Shown here one piece after another: positions 23,177 through 32,732 of a DNA stretch of 64,000 nt (the first letter of the stretch is position 1; each line of letters starts with the position of its first letter). The translations under genes and the position numbers were made by a program. This DNA is from an uncultured Oscillibacter sp. GTDB taxonomy: Bacteria; Bacillota; Clostridia; Oscillospirales; Oscillospiraceae. Under the pieces are notes generated by a model. That model was not told where the DNA came from. It did not search any database and saw only the letters and a program-made list of their open reading frames with translations. The stretch lies in assembly GCA_947577075.1 (NCBI GenBank), contig CANPTW010000007.1:18367-82366 (forward strand), read 5' to 3'.

Positions 23177-24073
23177 ATGGAGTTCCAACAGCAGCTGGAA
23201 GCGGCCCGGAACCTGGTGGAGGGCCGCCTGGCGGAATTTTTCCCGGGCGGCGGCCTGGAGGAGGCCATGCGGTACAGCCTCCTGGCCGGTGGCAAGCGGG
23301 TCCGGCCCATTCTGACCATGAAATTCTGCGAGGCAGCGGGGGGAACCATGGCGGAGGCCCTGGATTTTGGCTGTGGAGTGGAAATGCTTCACACCTATTC
23401 TCTCATCCACGACGACCTGCCCTGTATGGACAACGACGACCTGCGCCGGGGGATGCTCACCAGCCATAAGAAATTCGGCGAGTGCGTGGCCACCCTGGCG
23501 GGGGACGCCCTCCAGGCGGCGGCGTTCCGGACGGTGCTGTCCGCCGAGGGCCCGTGGCGGCACGGCGGAAAAATCGCCGTGGCCCTGGCGGCGAAGATTC
23601 TGGCGGAGGCCGCCGGGGAAACCGGCATGTGCGGCGGGCAGTACTGGGATACCGTCGGCAATGGGCACAGCCGCACCGTCGAGAGCCTGACGGAGATCAA
23701 CGACCGGAAGACCGGGGCCCTCCTCCGGGCCGCCTGCATGATGGGCGTGGCGGCCTCCATGGGCCGCCGGGAGGTGGACGGCGCGTGTATGGACGCCGCC
23801 CGGGAGTACGCGGCGAATCTGGGCCTTGCCTTCCAGATCCGGGACGACATTCTGGACGCCGTTTCCACAAGGGAGGAACTGGGAAAACCCATCGGCTCCG
23901 ACGCGGCGAACCGGAAGGCCACTTATGTAACCCTCCTGGGCGTGGACGCCTGTGAGGAGCGGGTGCTGGCGTACACCGCCCTTGCCAAGAAGGCCCTGAA
24001 CGGCTGCGCCTGGGCCGGGGACACGGCGTTTCTGAGGGACCTGGCGGACAGCCTGGCAGTCCGGAGAAACTGA
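23177..24073 (+). CDS. ispA: Farnesyl/geranyl diphosphate synthase
   Basis: The enzyme joins isopentenyl and allylic diphosphates to give the C15 precursor of undecaprenyl phosphate, quinones and others. The 298 residues show the two Asp-rich motifs, first as DDLPCMDNDD (about residues 76-85) and second as RDDILD (about 222-227), with GGKRVRP for diphosphate binding. GAGGAATGAGCC precedes the ATG. With ispD, ispF and ispH elsewhere in the window it belongs to the MEP isoprenoid route. Confidence 0.95.
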   Translation: MEFQQQLEAARNLVEGRLAEFFPGGGLEEAMRYSLLAGGKRVRPILTMKFCEAAGGTMAEALDFGCGVEMLHTYSLIHDDLPCMDNDDLRRGMLTSHKKFGECVATLAGDALQAAAFRTVLSAEGPWRHGGKIAVALAAKILAEAAGETGMCGGQYWDTVGNGHSRTVESLTEINDRKTGALLRAACMMGVAASMGRREVDGACMDAAREYAANLGLAFQIRDDILDAVSTREELGKPIGSDAANRKATYVTLLGVDACEERVLAYTALAKKALNGCAWAGDTAFLRDLADSLAVRRN

Positions 24074-24125
24074 TTTTATTGAGGGAAATCATTCCTGGAA
24101 AATGGGATTCCGGGGGGAGAAAACT

Positions 24126-24992
24126 GTGGCAAAGAATATTTTGCATTCCCTGGAACAGGGGATGGGCGGCTTTTCCAAGGGGCAGAAGCGCATTGCGGCC
24201 TACATTCTGGAGAACTATGACAAGGCCGCCTTTATGACCGCCAGCCGTTTGGGGAAGCTGGTGGGCGTCAGCGAATCCACGGTGGTCCGCTTCGCCTCCG
24301 AGCTGGGTTACGACGGCTACCCCGGCATGCAGCGGGTCCTGCAGGATATGATCCGGAGCCGCCTGACCTCCACCCAGCGCATCCAGGCGGCGGGGGACCT
24401 GTTTTCCGGCCAGGATGTGCTGCCGGCGGTGATCCAGTCCGACATAGACAAGCTGCGCCAGATGATCGGCCAGGCCAGCCGGAGCGAGTTTGACCGGGTG
24501 GTGGACAAGATCAGAACCGGGCGCCACATTTATATACTGGGGGTCCGGTCCTCCTCCTTTGTGGCGGGTTATCTGCACTTTTATATGCACCTTCTCTCGG
24601 AAAACGTGACCCTGATCCAGTCCAACGCGGCGGGGGAGATGTTCGAACAGATGCTCCGCATGGGACAGGGGGACGTATTGATTGCCATCAGTTTTCCCCG
24701 GTATTCCAAGGTCACCATCAATACCGTGAAATTTGCCCGGGACCGGGGGGCGGAGATCATCGCCATCACGGACAACGAGCTCTCCCCGATCTATGAGCTC
24801 TCGGACGCGGCGCTGCTGGCCCCCTGCGAGATGATTTCCTTTGTGGATTCCATGGTGGCGCCGCTGTCCTTGATCAACGCCCTTTTGGTGGCCCTGTCCA
24901 ACCGGGCGGGAACCGACGTTTCCAGCACCTTTGCGGAGCTGGAGGATATTTGGAACGCTTACGGCGTGTTTGGAAAGATGGACGATGAGTAA
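24126..24992 (+). CDS. MurR/RpiR family transcriptional regulator
   Basis: The 288-residue protein has an N-terminal HTH_6 domain (FSKGQKRIAAYILENYDKAAF and VSESTVVRFASELGYDGYPG, about residues 15-65) and a C-terminal SIS sugar-phosphate-binding domain (YILGVRSSSFVAGYL, DVLIAISFPRYSK). Such regulators respond to phosphosugars; the target is not evident because no sugar transport genes adjoin. A GTG at 24126 was chosen because GGGGGGAG stands six bases upstream; an ATG 24 bases earlier is possible but less well placed. The stop overlaps the next ATG by eight bases. Confidence 0.88.
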   Translation: MAKNILHSLEQGMGGFSKGQKRIAAYILENYDKAAFMTASRLGKLVGVSESTVVRFASELGYDGYPGMQRVLQDMIRSRLTSTQRIQAAGDLFSGQDVLPAVIQSDIDKLRQMIGQASRSEFDRVVDKIRTGRHIYILGVRSSSFVAGYLHFYMHLLSENVTLIQSNAAGEMFEQMLRMGQGDVLIAISFPRYSKVTINTVKFARDRGAEIIAITDNELSPIYELSDAALLAPCEMISFVDSMVAPLSLINALLVALSNRAGTDVSSTFAELEDIWNAYGVFGKMDDE

Positions 24993-26214
24993 ACACATTG
25001 TGGTAATCGGCGGCGGCGCCGCCGGGATGATGGCCGCCGTTTCCGCGGCGGAACGGGGGGCCTCCGTCACGCTGCTGGAACCCAACGAGCGGCTGGGGAA
25101 AAAGCTGAACATCACAGGCAAGGGCCGCTGCAACCTGACCAACAACACCGGGCTGGAGGAGCTGCTGGCCAACATTCCGCGTAACGGAAAATTCCTTTAC
25201 AGCGCCTTGTCTCGCTTTAATGCCCAGGATGCAATGGCGTTTTTTGAGGCCCTGGGCGTCCCCTTGAAGACGGAGCGGGGGAACCGGGTGTTTCCCGTGT
25301 CGGACAGCGCCTTTGATATCAGCGCGGCCTTGGAACGGCGGCTGAGAAAGCTGCGGGTGTCCGTTGTCCGGGACCGGGCCGTATCCCTGGAGATCGCGGA
25401 CGGCCGGATCCGGGGCGCTGTGGGGGAGCAGGGGCGCTATCCCGCCGGCGGGGTGGTCCTGGCCACCGGGGGAGTCTCCTATCCCGCCACCGGCTCTACC
25501 GGAGAGGGGCACCGCATGGCGGCGGAGGCCGGGCACACGGTGACGCCGCTGCGGGGCTCCCTGGTGCCCCTGCGGGACTTTGGCGTGGGCCGGGAGCTGC
25601 AGGGCCTGAGCCTGCGGAATGTGGGCCTGACGGTGTTTGAGGACAGCAGAAAAATCTATGGGGATTTTGGGGAGCTGGTGTTCACACACTTCGGCGTCAG
25701 CGGGCCGCTGATACTCTCCGCCTCCGCCCATATGCGGCGCTTCGGGGAGCGGGCCTATCATTTGGAAATTGATTTGAAGCCCGGGCTGGAGGACCGGACC
25801 CTGGACCGGAGGCTTCTGTCCGACTTTGAGAAATACAGCAATCACGATTTCTGCAACGCCCTGGACGATTTGCTGCCCAAAAAGCTGATTCCGATAATGG
25901 TCCGTGCCTCCGGCATCGATCCCCGCCGGAAGGTGCACGATCTCACAAAAGAGCAGCGCCGGGGGCTTCTCCAGGTGCTGAAGCATTTTCCCGTGGTGAT
26001 TGCCGGACCCTGCCCGGTGACGGACGCCATCGTCACGTCCGGCGGCGTTCAGGTCAAAGAGGTTCGCCCGGATTCCATGGAGTCCAAGCTTGTAAAGGGG
26101 CTGTTTTTTGCGGGGGAGCTTCTGGATGTGGACGCTTATACGGGGGGGTTCAATCTGCAGATTGCCTGGTCCACGGGGCGGGCCGCCGGCATAGCCGCAG
26201 CGTCGGCCGACTAG
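24985..26214 (+). CDS. NAD(P)/FAD-dependent oxidoreductase (HI0933/YhiN/BaiN family)
   Basis: The 409-residue flavoprotein starts with a dinucleotide-binding motif, IVVIGGGAAGMMAAVSAAE, followed by the family hallmark KGRCNLTNN (about residue 45). Other conserved parts are ATGGVSYPATGSTGEGHRMA and the C-terminal GLFFAGELLDVDAYTGGFNLQ. BaiN in Clostridium scindens belongs to this family and was linked to bile-acid 7-dehydroxylation, but most members have unknown substrates. It overlaps the RpiR gene by eight bases. A palindromic repeat begins at its stop codon. Confidence 0.88.
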   Translation: MSKHIVVIGGGAAGMMAAVSAAERGASVTLLEPNERLGKKLNITGKGRCNLTNNTGLEELLANIPRNGKFLYSALSRFNAQDAMAFFEALGVPLKTERGNRVFPVSDSAFDISAALERRLRKLRVSVVRDRAVSLEIADGRIRGAVGEQGRYPAGGVVLATGGVSYPATGSTGEGHRMAAEAGHTVTPLRGSLVPLRDFGVGRELQGLSLRNVGLTVFEDSRKIYGDFGELVFTHFGVSGPLILSASAHMRRFGERAYHLEIDLKPGLEDRTLDRRLLSDFEKYSNHDFCNALDDLLPKKLIPIMVRASGIDPRRKVHDLTKEQRRGLLQVLKHFPVVIAGPCPVTDAIVTSGGVQVKEVRPDSMESKLVKGLFFAGELLDVDAYTGGFNLQIAWSTGRAAGIAAASAD

Positions 26215-26345
26215 GGCCTGTTCCCATAAGCCCAAACGCACGTGTTTCCGGGAAATGTTGCCGCCTGCGGCGTTAAAAATTTTTGCCTTGCATCCGGCAA
26301 AAATTTCCTCGGAAATCCGCACATTTGGTTTAGGTGAACAGACCC
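26214..26345. repeat. Palindromic MITE-like repeat A
   Basis: The ends (26214-26240 and 26319-26345) form an imperfect inverted repeat of about 27 bp beginning GGGCCTGTTC, and the centre holds a perfect 11-bp repeat AAATTTTTGCC / GGCAAAAATTT (26277-26306). The interior GCGTTAAA followed by an AT-rich stretch also occurs in the repeat at 61259-61418. No coding capacity. It could also act as a terminator or processing site. Confidence 0.6.
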
Positions 26346-26396
26346 TGGGAAGCTGCGGATACAGGTTTTTGGGAAAAGAAAGTCGGGAGGTTTTTT

Positions 26397-27074
26397 ATGA
26401 GCACCATTCGCGTCGCCATCGACGGCCCTTCCGGCGCGGGAAAAAGCACCCTGGCCCGCGCCGCCGCCGCCGGATTGGGTTTTTTATATGTGGATACCGG
26501 CGCTATTTACCGGACCGTGGGCCTCTATGCCTGCGAAAGCGGCATCGACCCGGGCGCCGAGGCGGCGCTGTCGGCGGCGCTGCCGGGACTCCGGGTGGAG
26601 CTTCAGTACGATGAGGCCGGACAGCAGCGGATGCTGCTCAATGGCCGGGACGTCAGCGAGGCGATCCGCCGGCCCGAGATTTCCCGCTGCGCTTCCGTGG
26701 TGTCCGCCCTGCCCGCCGTCCGGGGGTATTTGCTGGAAACCCAGCGGGAGCTGGCCCGGAAGAACAGCGTCGTTATGGACGGCCGGGACATCGGAACGGT
26801 GGTTCTGCCGGACGCGGAGGTCAAGGTTTTTCTGACCGCCTCTGCGGAGGTCCGGGCTCGGCGGCGCTGCCGGGAGCTGGAGGAGCGGGGAACGCCCCAG
26901 CCCTTTGAAGAGGTGCTCCGGGACATCGAGGCCCGGGACTGGAAAGACACGCACCGCGCCGCCGCGCCCCTGCGGCAGGCCCGGGACGCCGTGCTGCTGG
27001 ACACCTCGACGATGAGTTTTTCGGAGAGCCGGCAGGCCCTGCTGCGCATTATCCAGGAAAGGATGGGAGCATGA
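26397..27074 (+). CDS. cmk: Cytidylate kinase
   Basis: CMP kinase phosphorylates CMP and dCMP. The 225 residues have the P-loop VAIDGPSGAGKSTLARAAA (about residues 6-24), the substrate motif VVMDGRDIGTVVLPDAEVK and ARRRCRELEERG in the lid. TCGGGAGG precedes the ATG; the longer upstream frame lies in the repeat and is not used. The order cmk-plsC-ispH/rpsA is usual in Clostridia, and the genes overlap or nearly so. Confidence 0.96.
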   Translation: MSTIRVAIDGPSGAGKSTLARAAAAGLGFLYVDTGAIYRTVGLYACESGIDPGAEAALSAALPGLRVELQYDEAGQQRMLLNGRDVSEAIRRPEISRCASVVSALPAVRGYLLETQRELARKNSVVMDGRDIGTVVLPDAEVKVFLTASAEVRARRRCRELEERGTPQPFEEVLRDIEARDWKDTHRAAAPLRQARDAVLLDTSTMSFSESRQALLRIIQERMGA

Positions 27075-27712
27075 AACCGTTCAACCGTCTGTTTGTCTTC
27101 ATTTATTACTTCGTGGGCTTTATTGCCGGCGTCCTGCATCCCGTCTCCGTGGAGGGCATGGAAAAGCTGCCCCGGAGCGGCGTGCTGCTCTGCCCCAACC
27201 ACGCCAGCAACTGGGACCCAATTTTGGTGGCGCTGAAGCTGCCCGTCAATTACCGGCTCCATATCATGGCCAAGGAGGAGCTGTTCCAAAATCCCCTTTT
27301 GGGCTGGCTTTTGAAGAAGGTGGGCGCCTTTCCCGTCAGCCGGGGCAGCAACGACATCAACGCCGTTAAACAGTCCATCCAGGCCCTGAAGGAAGGAGAC
27401 AACCTGCTGATCTTCCCCGAGGGGACCACGATCCGCAACGGCGTGGGCTATACGGACGGCCTTCCGGCCCATGCCAAGGCTGGCGTGGCGATGATCGGCG
27501 TACGCACGGGGGCTGTGCTGGTGCCCGTCTTCGTGGACGGGGAGAAGAGGCTCTTCCGCCGGACCCGCATCATCTTCGGCGATCCCTATGAGCCCCATTA
27601 CACGGGACGCCGGGGCACCTCCGAGGAAATGCAGAAAATTGCCGACGGCCTTCTGGAGGCCGCCTATGCCCTGGGCGGCCAGGCCGTGGGAGGGAGGCCG
27701 CTGTGCAGGTAA
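27071..27712 (+). CDS. plsC: 1-acyl-sn-glycerol-3-phosphate acyltransferase
   Basis: PlsC makes phosphatidic acid in membrane lipid synthesis. The 213-residue protein has an N-terminal hydrophobic stretch (about 5-25), the catalytic block CPNHASNWDPI (HX4D), the glycerophosphate-binding block LLIFPEGTTIRNG and the VPVFVDGEKRLF region. Its ATG overlaps the cmk stop by four bases and its end overlaps the next start by ten, so the three genes form one operon. Confidence 0.95.
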   Translation: MKPFNRLFVFIYYFVGFIAGVLHPVSVEGMEKLPRSGVLLCPNHASNWDPILVALKLPVNYRLHIMAKEELFQNPLLGWLLKKVGAFPVSRGSNDINAVKQSIQALKEGDNLLIFPEGTTIRNGVGYTDGLPAHAKAGVAMIGVRTGAVLVPVFVDGEKRLFRRTRIIFGDPYEPHYTGRRGTSEEMQKIADGLLEAAYALGGQAVGGRPLCR

Positions 27713-29664
27713 TTCTCGCGGAGAGCGCCGGATTCTGCTACGGCGTGCGCCGGGCGGTGGAGCTGGCCCGGAAGACCGCCGGGGAAACCGCCGGATGCTG
27801 GATGCTGGGGGATCTGATTCATAATACCCATGTGGTAGAGGAACTAAAACGTCTTGGGGTGCAAAAGGTAGAAAGCATTAAGGCTTTACAGCGTGGAGAC
27901 ACGGTGGTCATCCGCTCACACGGGGAATTGAAGCAGGTTTTGGATGCCCTGGAGGCCGGAGGCGTCTGCTGCGTGGACGCCACCTGCCCCAATGTCCGCC
28001 GTATCCAGACGCTGGCCGCCCGGGCGGAGGAGGAGGGCCGGACCCCCGTTATCATTGGCGACGCGTCGCACCCGGAAGTGGCCGGAATTGCCAGCTGGTG
28101 CCGCCATCCCCTGGTGTTCCGCGGTCCGGAAGCGGTGAAAGCGTGGCTGGAGCGGGAGCCGGAGGCCCGGGAAACGCCCCTGACGGTGATGGCGCAGACC
28201 ACGTGTATTCGTGAACTTTTTGAAACTTCTTGGAAAATCGTAAAAAAAGAGTGTACAAACGCAAAAAAGTTTGATACAATATGTACCGCTACGCATAAGC
28301 GTCAGTCTGAAGCGGCCATACTCGCCGCGAAAGCGGACGTCATGGTCGTGGTAGGAGACCGTAAAAGCGCCAACACCAAACATTTGACGGAAATTTGCAA
28401 GGAGAGCTGCCCCCGTGTCCTTCAGATCGAGAACGCGGACGAGCTCCCGCCGGATTTTTTCAGTGGTTGTTCTGTTGCGGGCCTTACGGCCGGTGCTTCC
28501 ACGCCAGCGGGCATTATTAAGGAGGTATATGCAGCCATGAGTGAAGAAATCAGAGCGGTCGAGAACAACGAGGAGTCCTTTGAGGAACTGCTGAACCAGT
28601 CCTTCAAAACTTTAAATACAGGAGAGAAGGTAACCGGCATCGTCACCGCCATCACTCCGACGGAGGTGCAGGTGGATGTGGGCGCCAAGCAGGCCGCTTA
28701 CATCAAGTTCAGCGAACTGACCGACGATCCCGCCGCCAAGCCCGAGGACGTGGTGAAGGTGGGCGACGAGATCGAAACCTACATTGTCCGCGTCAACGAC
28801 GTGGAGGGCTACGCTGAGCTGTCCAAGAAGCGGCTGGACGCCGTGAAGGTCTGGGAGAACATCGAGCAGGCCGTGGAGGAAAAAACCGTAATGGAAGGCA
28901 CCGTCACGGAGGAGAATAAGGGCGGCATCGTGGTGTCCGTCAAGGGCGTCCGGGTGTTCGTTCCCGCCTCCCAGAGCGGCCAGCCCAGAGGAGCCGACCT
29001 CTCCGCCATGAAGGGCCAGAAGGTTCAGCTCCGCATCACGGAGGTCAACCGCGCCCGCCGCCGGGTGGTGGGCTCCATCCGCTCCGTCTCCGACGAGGCC
29101 CGCCGGGCCGCGCAGGAGGAGATCTGGGCCAACATCGAGGTGGGCAAGCGCTACACCGGCACCGTGAAATCCATGACCAGCTACGGCGTGTTCGTCGACA
29201 TCGGCGGCGTGGACGGCATGGTACATATCTCGGAGCTGAGCTGGAGCCGCATCAAGACTCCCTCCGAGGTGTGCAAGGTGGGGGACACCATGGAAGTCTA
29301 TGTGATTTCCTTCGACCCCGAGAAGCGGAAGATCTCCCTGGGCGTCAAGGACCACAACGTGGATCCCTGGCAGGTCTTTATGGACAAGTATCAGGTGGGC
29401 GACGTGGCCTCCGTCCGCATTGTCAAGCTGATGACCTTCGGCGCCTTTGCCGAGGTGGTTCCCGGTGTGGACGGCCTGATTCACATCTCCCAGATTGCGG
29501 ACCGCCGCATCGAAAAGCCCGAGGACGTGCTGTCCGAGGGGCAGATTGTGGACGCCCAGATCACCGCCGTGGACGAGGAGCGGAAGAAGATTTCCCTGTC
29601 CATCCGCGCCCTGCTGGCCCCCTCTGTGGAGGAGCCCGAGGGAGACGAGGCGGAAGAGGAGTAA
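27703..29664 (+). CDS. ispH: Fused 4-hydroxy-3-methylbut-2-enyl diphosphate reductase (IspH) and ribosomal protein S1
   Basis: The 653-residue protein joins two functions. Residues 1-280 are IspH, the last MEP-pathway enzyme, with the cluster cysteines in AGFCYGVRRAV, VDATCPNVRR and GASTPAGIIKEV with IGDASHPEV. From about residue 300, four S1 RNA-binding domains follow (GIVTAITPTEVQVDVG, GTVTEENKGGIVVSVKGVR, GTVKSMTSYGVFVDIGGVDG, VRIVKLMTFGAFAEVVPGVDG), ending in an acidic tail. This fusion is known from Clostridia. Start is a GTG. An internal AAGGAGG (28519-28525) before ATG 28537 may let a free S1 of 375 residues be made. Confidence 0.95.
   Translation: MQVILAESAGFCYGVRRAVELARKTAGETAGCWMLGDLIHNTHVVEELKRLGVQKVESIKALQRGDTVVIRSHGELKQVLDALEAGGVCCVDATCPNVRRIQTLAARAEEEGRTPVIIGDASHPEVAGIASWCRHPLVFRGPEAVKAWLEREPEARETPLTVMAQTTCIRELFETSWKIVKKECTNAKKFDTICTATHKRQSEAAILAAKADVMVVVGDRKSANTKHLTEICKESCPRVLQIENADELPPDFFSGCSVAGLTAGASTPAGIIKEVYAAMSEEIRAVENNEESFEELLNQSFKTLNTGEKVTGIVTAITPTEVQVDVGAKQAAYIKFSELTDDPAAKPEDVVKVGDEIETYIVRVNDVEGYAELSKKRLDAVKVWENIEQAVEEKTVMEGTVTEENKGGIVVSVKGVRVFVPASQSGQPRGADLSAMKGQKVQLRITEVNRARRRVVGSIRSVSDEARRAAQEEIWANIEVGKRYTGTVKSMTSYGVFVDIGGVDGMVHISELSWSRIKTPSEVCKVGDTMEVYVISFDPEKRKISLGVKDHNVDPWQVFMDKYQVGDVASVRIVKLMTFGAFAEVVPGVDGLIHISQIADRRIEKPEDVLSEGQIVDAQITAVDEERKKISLSIRALLAPSVEEPEGDEAEEE
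28519..28539 (+). promoter_or_regulatory. Internal ribosome site within ispH-rpsA
   Basis: AAGGAGG at 28519-28525 stands 11 bases before the in-frame ATG at 28537, exactly at the border between the IspH and S1 parts. It would allow separate translation of the S1 part. Confidence 0.45.
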
Positions 29665-29696
29665 GTTTCCGCAAACTGCAAAAACCGCGAAATAGG

Positions 29697-29727
29697 AAAA
29701 GGCAGGCCGTTTGGCCTGCCTTTTTTT
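29697..29727 (+). terminator. Terminator after ispH-rpsA
   Basis: AAAAGGCAGGCC (29697-29708) / GGCCTGCCTTTT with a short loop and a run of seven T (29721-29727). Confidence 0.92.
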
Positions 29728-29759
29728 GAAAAAACCTGTTATTTTTTTCACGTTTTCCA

Positions 29760-29788
29760 TTGCAATATTTTGGCAAAGATGTTATACT
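29760..29788 (+). promoter_or_regulatory. Sigma-A promoter of the CoA-transferase gene
   Basis: TTGCAA (29760-29765) and TATACT (29783-29788) with a 17-base spacer. Confidence 0.75.
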
Positions 29789-29874
29789 ATTGACCATAGA
29801 TGTCATACGACAGGAGCTTGCCCTTCGTTTTTGCGAAGAAACAGAAATTTATCATGAAAGTGGAGGAATCAACT

Positions 29875-31221
29875 ATGAGCTATCAGGAGGAATACCGGCA
29901 GAAGCTGACCACCGCGGAGGAGGCGGTCAAGGCCGTCAACTCCGGCGACTGGGTGGACTATGGCTGGACCGTCTGCTCTCCCAACGCCCTGGATAAGGCC
30001 CTGGCGGCCCGGATGGAGGACTTGACGGATGTGAACATCCGGGGCGGCATCCTGACCCGCCGGCCCGCCATTTTCGACGTGCCGGACGCCACAAGCCATT
30101 TTGCCTGGAATTCCTGGCATATGAGCGGCATTGAGCGGAAGGCCATCAAAGAGGGCTTTGCGTATTACATCCCCCTGCGCTACTCGGAGCTGCCCGGCTA
30201 TTACCGGGACTGCATCAAGACCCTGGACGTGGCCATGTTCCAGGTCGCCCCCATGGATGAGCACGGCTGGTTCAACTTCGGCCCCGGCGGCTCCCATCTG
30301 AAGGCGGTGTGCGAGTGCGCCAAGACCATCATTGTGGAGGTCAACAAGAATATTCCCGTCTGCCTGGGGGGCTTTGAGAACTGCGTCCATATCGACGACG
30401 TGGCCATGATTGTGGAAGGGGAGAATCCGCCCATGGAGACTCTGGGCGGCGCCGGGGCGGCCTCCGAGGTGGATATGGCCGTGGCGAACCTGGTGGTTCC
30501 GGAGATTGAGGACGGCGCCTGCCTGCAGCTGGGCATCGGCTCCATGCCCAGCGCCATCGGCAAGATGATCGCCGAGTCCGATCTGAAGGACCTGGGCGTT
30601 CACACCGAGATGTATGTGGACGCCTTTGTGGATATGTCCAAGGCGGGCCGCATTACCGGCGCCTGCAAGCCCTTTGACCGGGGCCGGCAGACCTATGCCT
30701 TCGCCGCGGGCACGCAGAAGCTCTATGACTTCCTGAACAACAACCCCGAGTGCATGGCGGCGCCGGTCAGCTACGTCAACGATATTGCCCGGGTGTCCCA
30801 GATCGACAAATTCACCTCCATCAACGGCGCGGTAGACATCGACCTCTATGGCCAGGTTTCCTCCGAGTCCTCCGGCATCAACCACATTTCCGGCGCCGGC
30901 GGGCAGCAGGACTTCGTCATGGGCGCGTATCTGGCCAAGGGCGGCAAGAGCTTCATCTGCTGCTCCTCCTCCTTCATGGACAAAAAGACCGGCCAGCTGA
31001 AATCCCGCATCCGGCCCACGCTGGTGGAGGGCTCCGTGGTCACCGCCACCCGCACGAACCTGCACTGGATTGTGACGGAATACGGCAAGTTCAACGTCAA
31101 GGGCAAGTCCACCTGGGAGCGGGCGGAGGGCCTGATCGGCCTGGCCCATCCCCAGTTCCGGGAGGAGCTGATTGCCGAGGCGGAAAAAATGCACATCTGG
31201 CGGCGCTCGAACAAGCGCTGA
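29875..31221 (+). CDS. but: Butyryl-CoA:acetate CoA-transferase
   Basis: The enzyme moves CoA from butyryl-CoA to acetate, the final step of butyrate formation in many gut Clostridia. The 448 residues belong to the acetyl-CoA hydrolase/transferase family: [69 protein letters not shown] and the C-terminal [21 protein letters not shown] containing the likely catalytic Glu. The resemblance to known But sequences is strong; a 4-hydroxybutyrate CoA-transferase is the alternative. GGAGG eight bases before the ATG at 29875 decides the start. It has its own promoter. Confidence 0.85.
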   Translation: MSYQEEYRQKLTTAEEAVKAVNSGDWVDYGWTVCSPNALDKALAARMEDLTDVNIRGGILTRRPAIFDVPDATSHFAWNSWHMSGIERKAIKEGFAYYIPLRYSELPGYYRDCIKTLDVAMFQVAPMDEHGWFNFGPGGSHLKAVCECAKTIIVEVNKNIPVCLGGFENCVHIDDVAMIVEGENPPMETLGGAGAASEVDMAVANLVVPEIEDGACLQLGIGSMPSAIGKMIAESDLKDLGVHTEMYVDAFVDMSKAGRITGACKPFDRGRQTYAFAAGTQKLYDFLNNNPECMAAPVSYVNDIARVSQIDKFTSINGAVDIDLYGQVSSESSGINHISGAGGQQDFVMGAYLAKGGKSFICCSSSFMDKKTGQLKSRIRPTLVEGSVVTATRTNLHWIVTEYGKFNVKGKSTWERAEGLIGLAHPQFREELIAEAEKMHIWRRSNKR

Positions 31222-31397
31222 GCCGCCGCTCTTTGCGGGGCCTCTGCCGTGTGGTGTTTGTCTCATCGAGTGGGTGCTTCGTTTAATCAGCAGTTTTGAT
31301 CAGTCTTGGCATGGAATCTTCAAGTCAGCATGGAATCCGTATTGAAAAGAGGCAGACAGCATATGCGGCAGAGGCCGCGACAGAGAAAGGGGTGTCC

Positions 31398-31898
31398 ATG
31401 TTCCAAATCGGGGACCTGGTCGTGCATCCCATGCACGGCGCGGGTATCATCGATGATGTCGTCCGGGAAAAGGTGGCGGGAACAACGAAGGAGTATTATG
31501 TCTTCAAAATGCCGGTGGGGGGTCTTGTCCTGAAGATTCCCACGGCCAACTGTCAGGCCATCGGCATCCGGTCCATCATCTCGCCAACAGAGGCGGAGGC
31601 GTTCTTCGCCGGAATCCCCGCGTTGGAGGTCGAGTCCAACGCAAACTGGAACAAGCGTTATCAGGAGAATCTTCTCCGGCTGAAAAGCGGAGACTTGAAC
31701 GAGGTGGCCCGCGTCGTCAAGGGCCTGATGCGGCGGGAGTCCCGCCGGGGGCTCTCCACAGGGGAGCGGAAGATGCTCCACAGCGCAAAGCAGATCATTA
31801 TTTCGGAAATTGCGCTGGTGGAGGGCTGTGCCTATCAGGACGCGGAAGCCCGGCTGGACCATGCCGTCATGCAGAAGCCCGGGATCAGCCCTTCCTGA
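31398..31898 (+). CDS. CarD/CdnL-family transcriptional regulator
   Basis: The 166-residue protein has the RNA polymerase-interacting domain of CarD, TRCF and CdnL at residues 1-60 (FQIGDLVVHPMHGAGIIDDVV, LVLKIPTANCQAIGIRSI) followed by a helical C-terminal domain with GLMRRESRRGLSTGERKMLHSAKQ. CarD-type factors bind RNA polymerase beta and stabilise open complexes. The ATG at 31398 follows AAAGGGG. It is preceded by 176 bases without a clear promoter and followed by a weak hairpin (31911-31936). Confidence 0.88.
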   Translation: MFQIGDLVVHPMHGAGIIDDVVREKVAGTTKEYYVFKMPVGGLVLKIPTANCQAIGIRSIISPTEAEAFFAGIPALEVESNANWNKRYQENLLRLKSGDLNEVARVVKGLMRRESRRGLSTGERKMLHSAKQIIISEIALVEGCAYQDAEARLDHAVMQKPGISPS

Positions 31899-31910
31899 GC
31901 GTTCAAAAAC

Positions 31911-31936
31911 GAAAGGGGCCTCTTTCAGAGGTCCCT
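31911..31936 (+). terminator. Weak hairpin after the CarD-like gene
   Basis: AAAGGGGCCTCT pairs with AGAGGTCCCTT around a short loop, 12 bases after the stop codon. There is no T-run, so termination is doubtful. Confidence 0.35.
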
Positions 31937-32000
31937 TCCTGTCTTGCCGGCAATCGGTCTATGGAATACGGCGCCCGTCAGGGCAGAGAGGGTATTTGCG

Positions 32001-32732
32001 ATGCTGCGGTTTTTCAAGAAAGTGCGGGAGGCCAGGCGGCCCCGCTGCGCCGCGCTGGTGGCTGCGGCGGGCAGTTCTCAGCGGATGGGGGGCGTGAACA
32101 AGCTGCTCCAGCCGCTGGAGGGCGTGCCGGTGCTGGTGCGGACGCTGGCGGCGCTTCAGGTCGCCGGCAGCGTGGACGAGATTATTGTCGCCGCACGGGA
32201 GGAAGACATCCTGGAAATTTCCCAGCTTTGCCGGACCTATGGGCTGTCAAAGTGCACCAAGGTCGTCCGGGGCGGGGAAAACCGGGTCCACTCCGTTCTG
32301 CTGGCCGCTCTGGAGGCCGCCCCCGAGACGGAGCTTCTGGCGGTGCAGGACGGCGCCCGCCCTCTGGTGACGCCGGAGCTCATCGACCGGGTTGCCGCCG
32401 CCGCCGCCCGCTGCGGGGCCGCGGCGCCCGCCGTGGCGGTGAAGGACACGGTTAAGGCTGCGGGTGCGGACGGCGCCGTGGAGGAGACTCTGGACCGGGG
32501 ACGGCTCCGGGCCGTCCAGACGCCCCAGGTCTTTCAGGCCGATCTTTTGAAAGCGGCCCTCCAGTCCGCCCTGGAGCAGGAGGCCCCCGTCACCGACGAC
32601 GCCTCCGCCGTGGAGCGGCTGGGGAAGACCGTCTTCCTGGTGGACGGGGAAGAGGAGAATTTGAAGATCACCACGCCCCTGGATTTGATCCTTGCGGAAG
32701 CCGTCATACGGGCCCGGGAGGAAGGGCGATGA
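32001..32732 (+). CDS. ispD: 2-C-methyl-D-erythritol 4-phosphate cytidylyltransferase
   Basis: IspD makes CDP-methylerythritol in the MEP pathway. The 243 residues contain the CTP-binding [19 protein letters not shown] (from about residue 16), [15 protein letters not shown] and the metal-binding [12 protein letters not shown]. The ATG at 32001 follows GAGAGGG; the first 15 residues ([14 protein letters not shown]) are a basic extension beyond the catalytic domain. Its stop overlaps the ispF ATG by four bases, so the consecutive pathway genes are coupled. Confidence 0.95.
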   Translation: MLRFFKKVREARRPRCAALVAAAGSSQRMGGVNKLLQPLEGVPVLVRTLAALQVAGSVDEIIVAAREEDILEISQLCRTYGLSKCTKVVRGGENRVHSVLLAALEAAPETELLAVQDGARPLVTPELIDRVAAAAARCGAAAPAVAVKDTVKAAGADGAVEETLDRGRLRAVQTPQVFQADLLKAALQSALEQEAPVTDDASAVERLGKTVFLVDGEEENLKITTPLDLILAEAVIRAREEGR

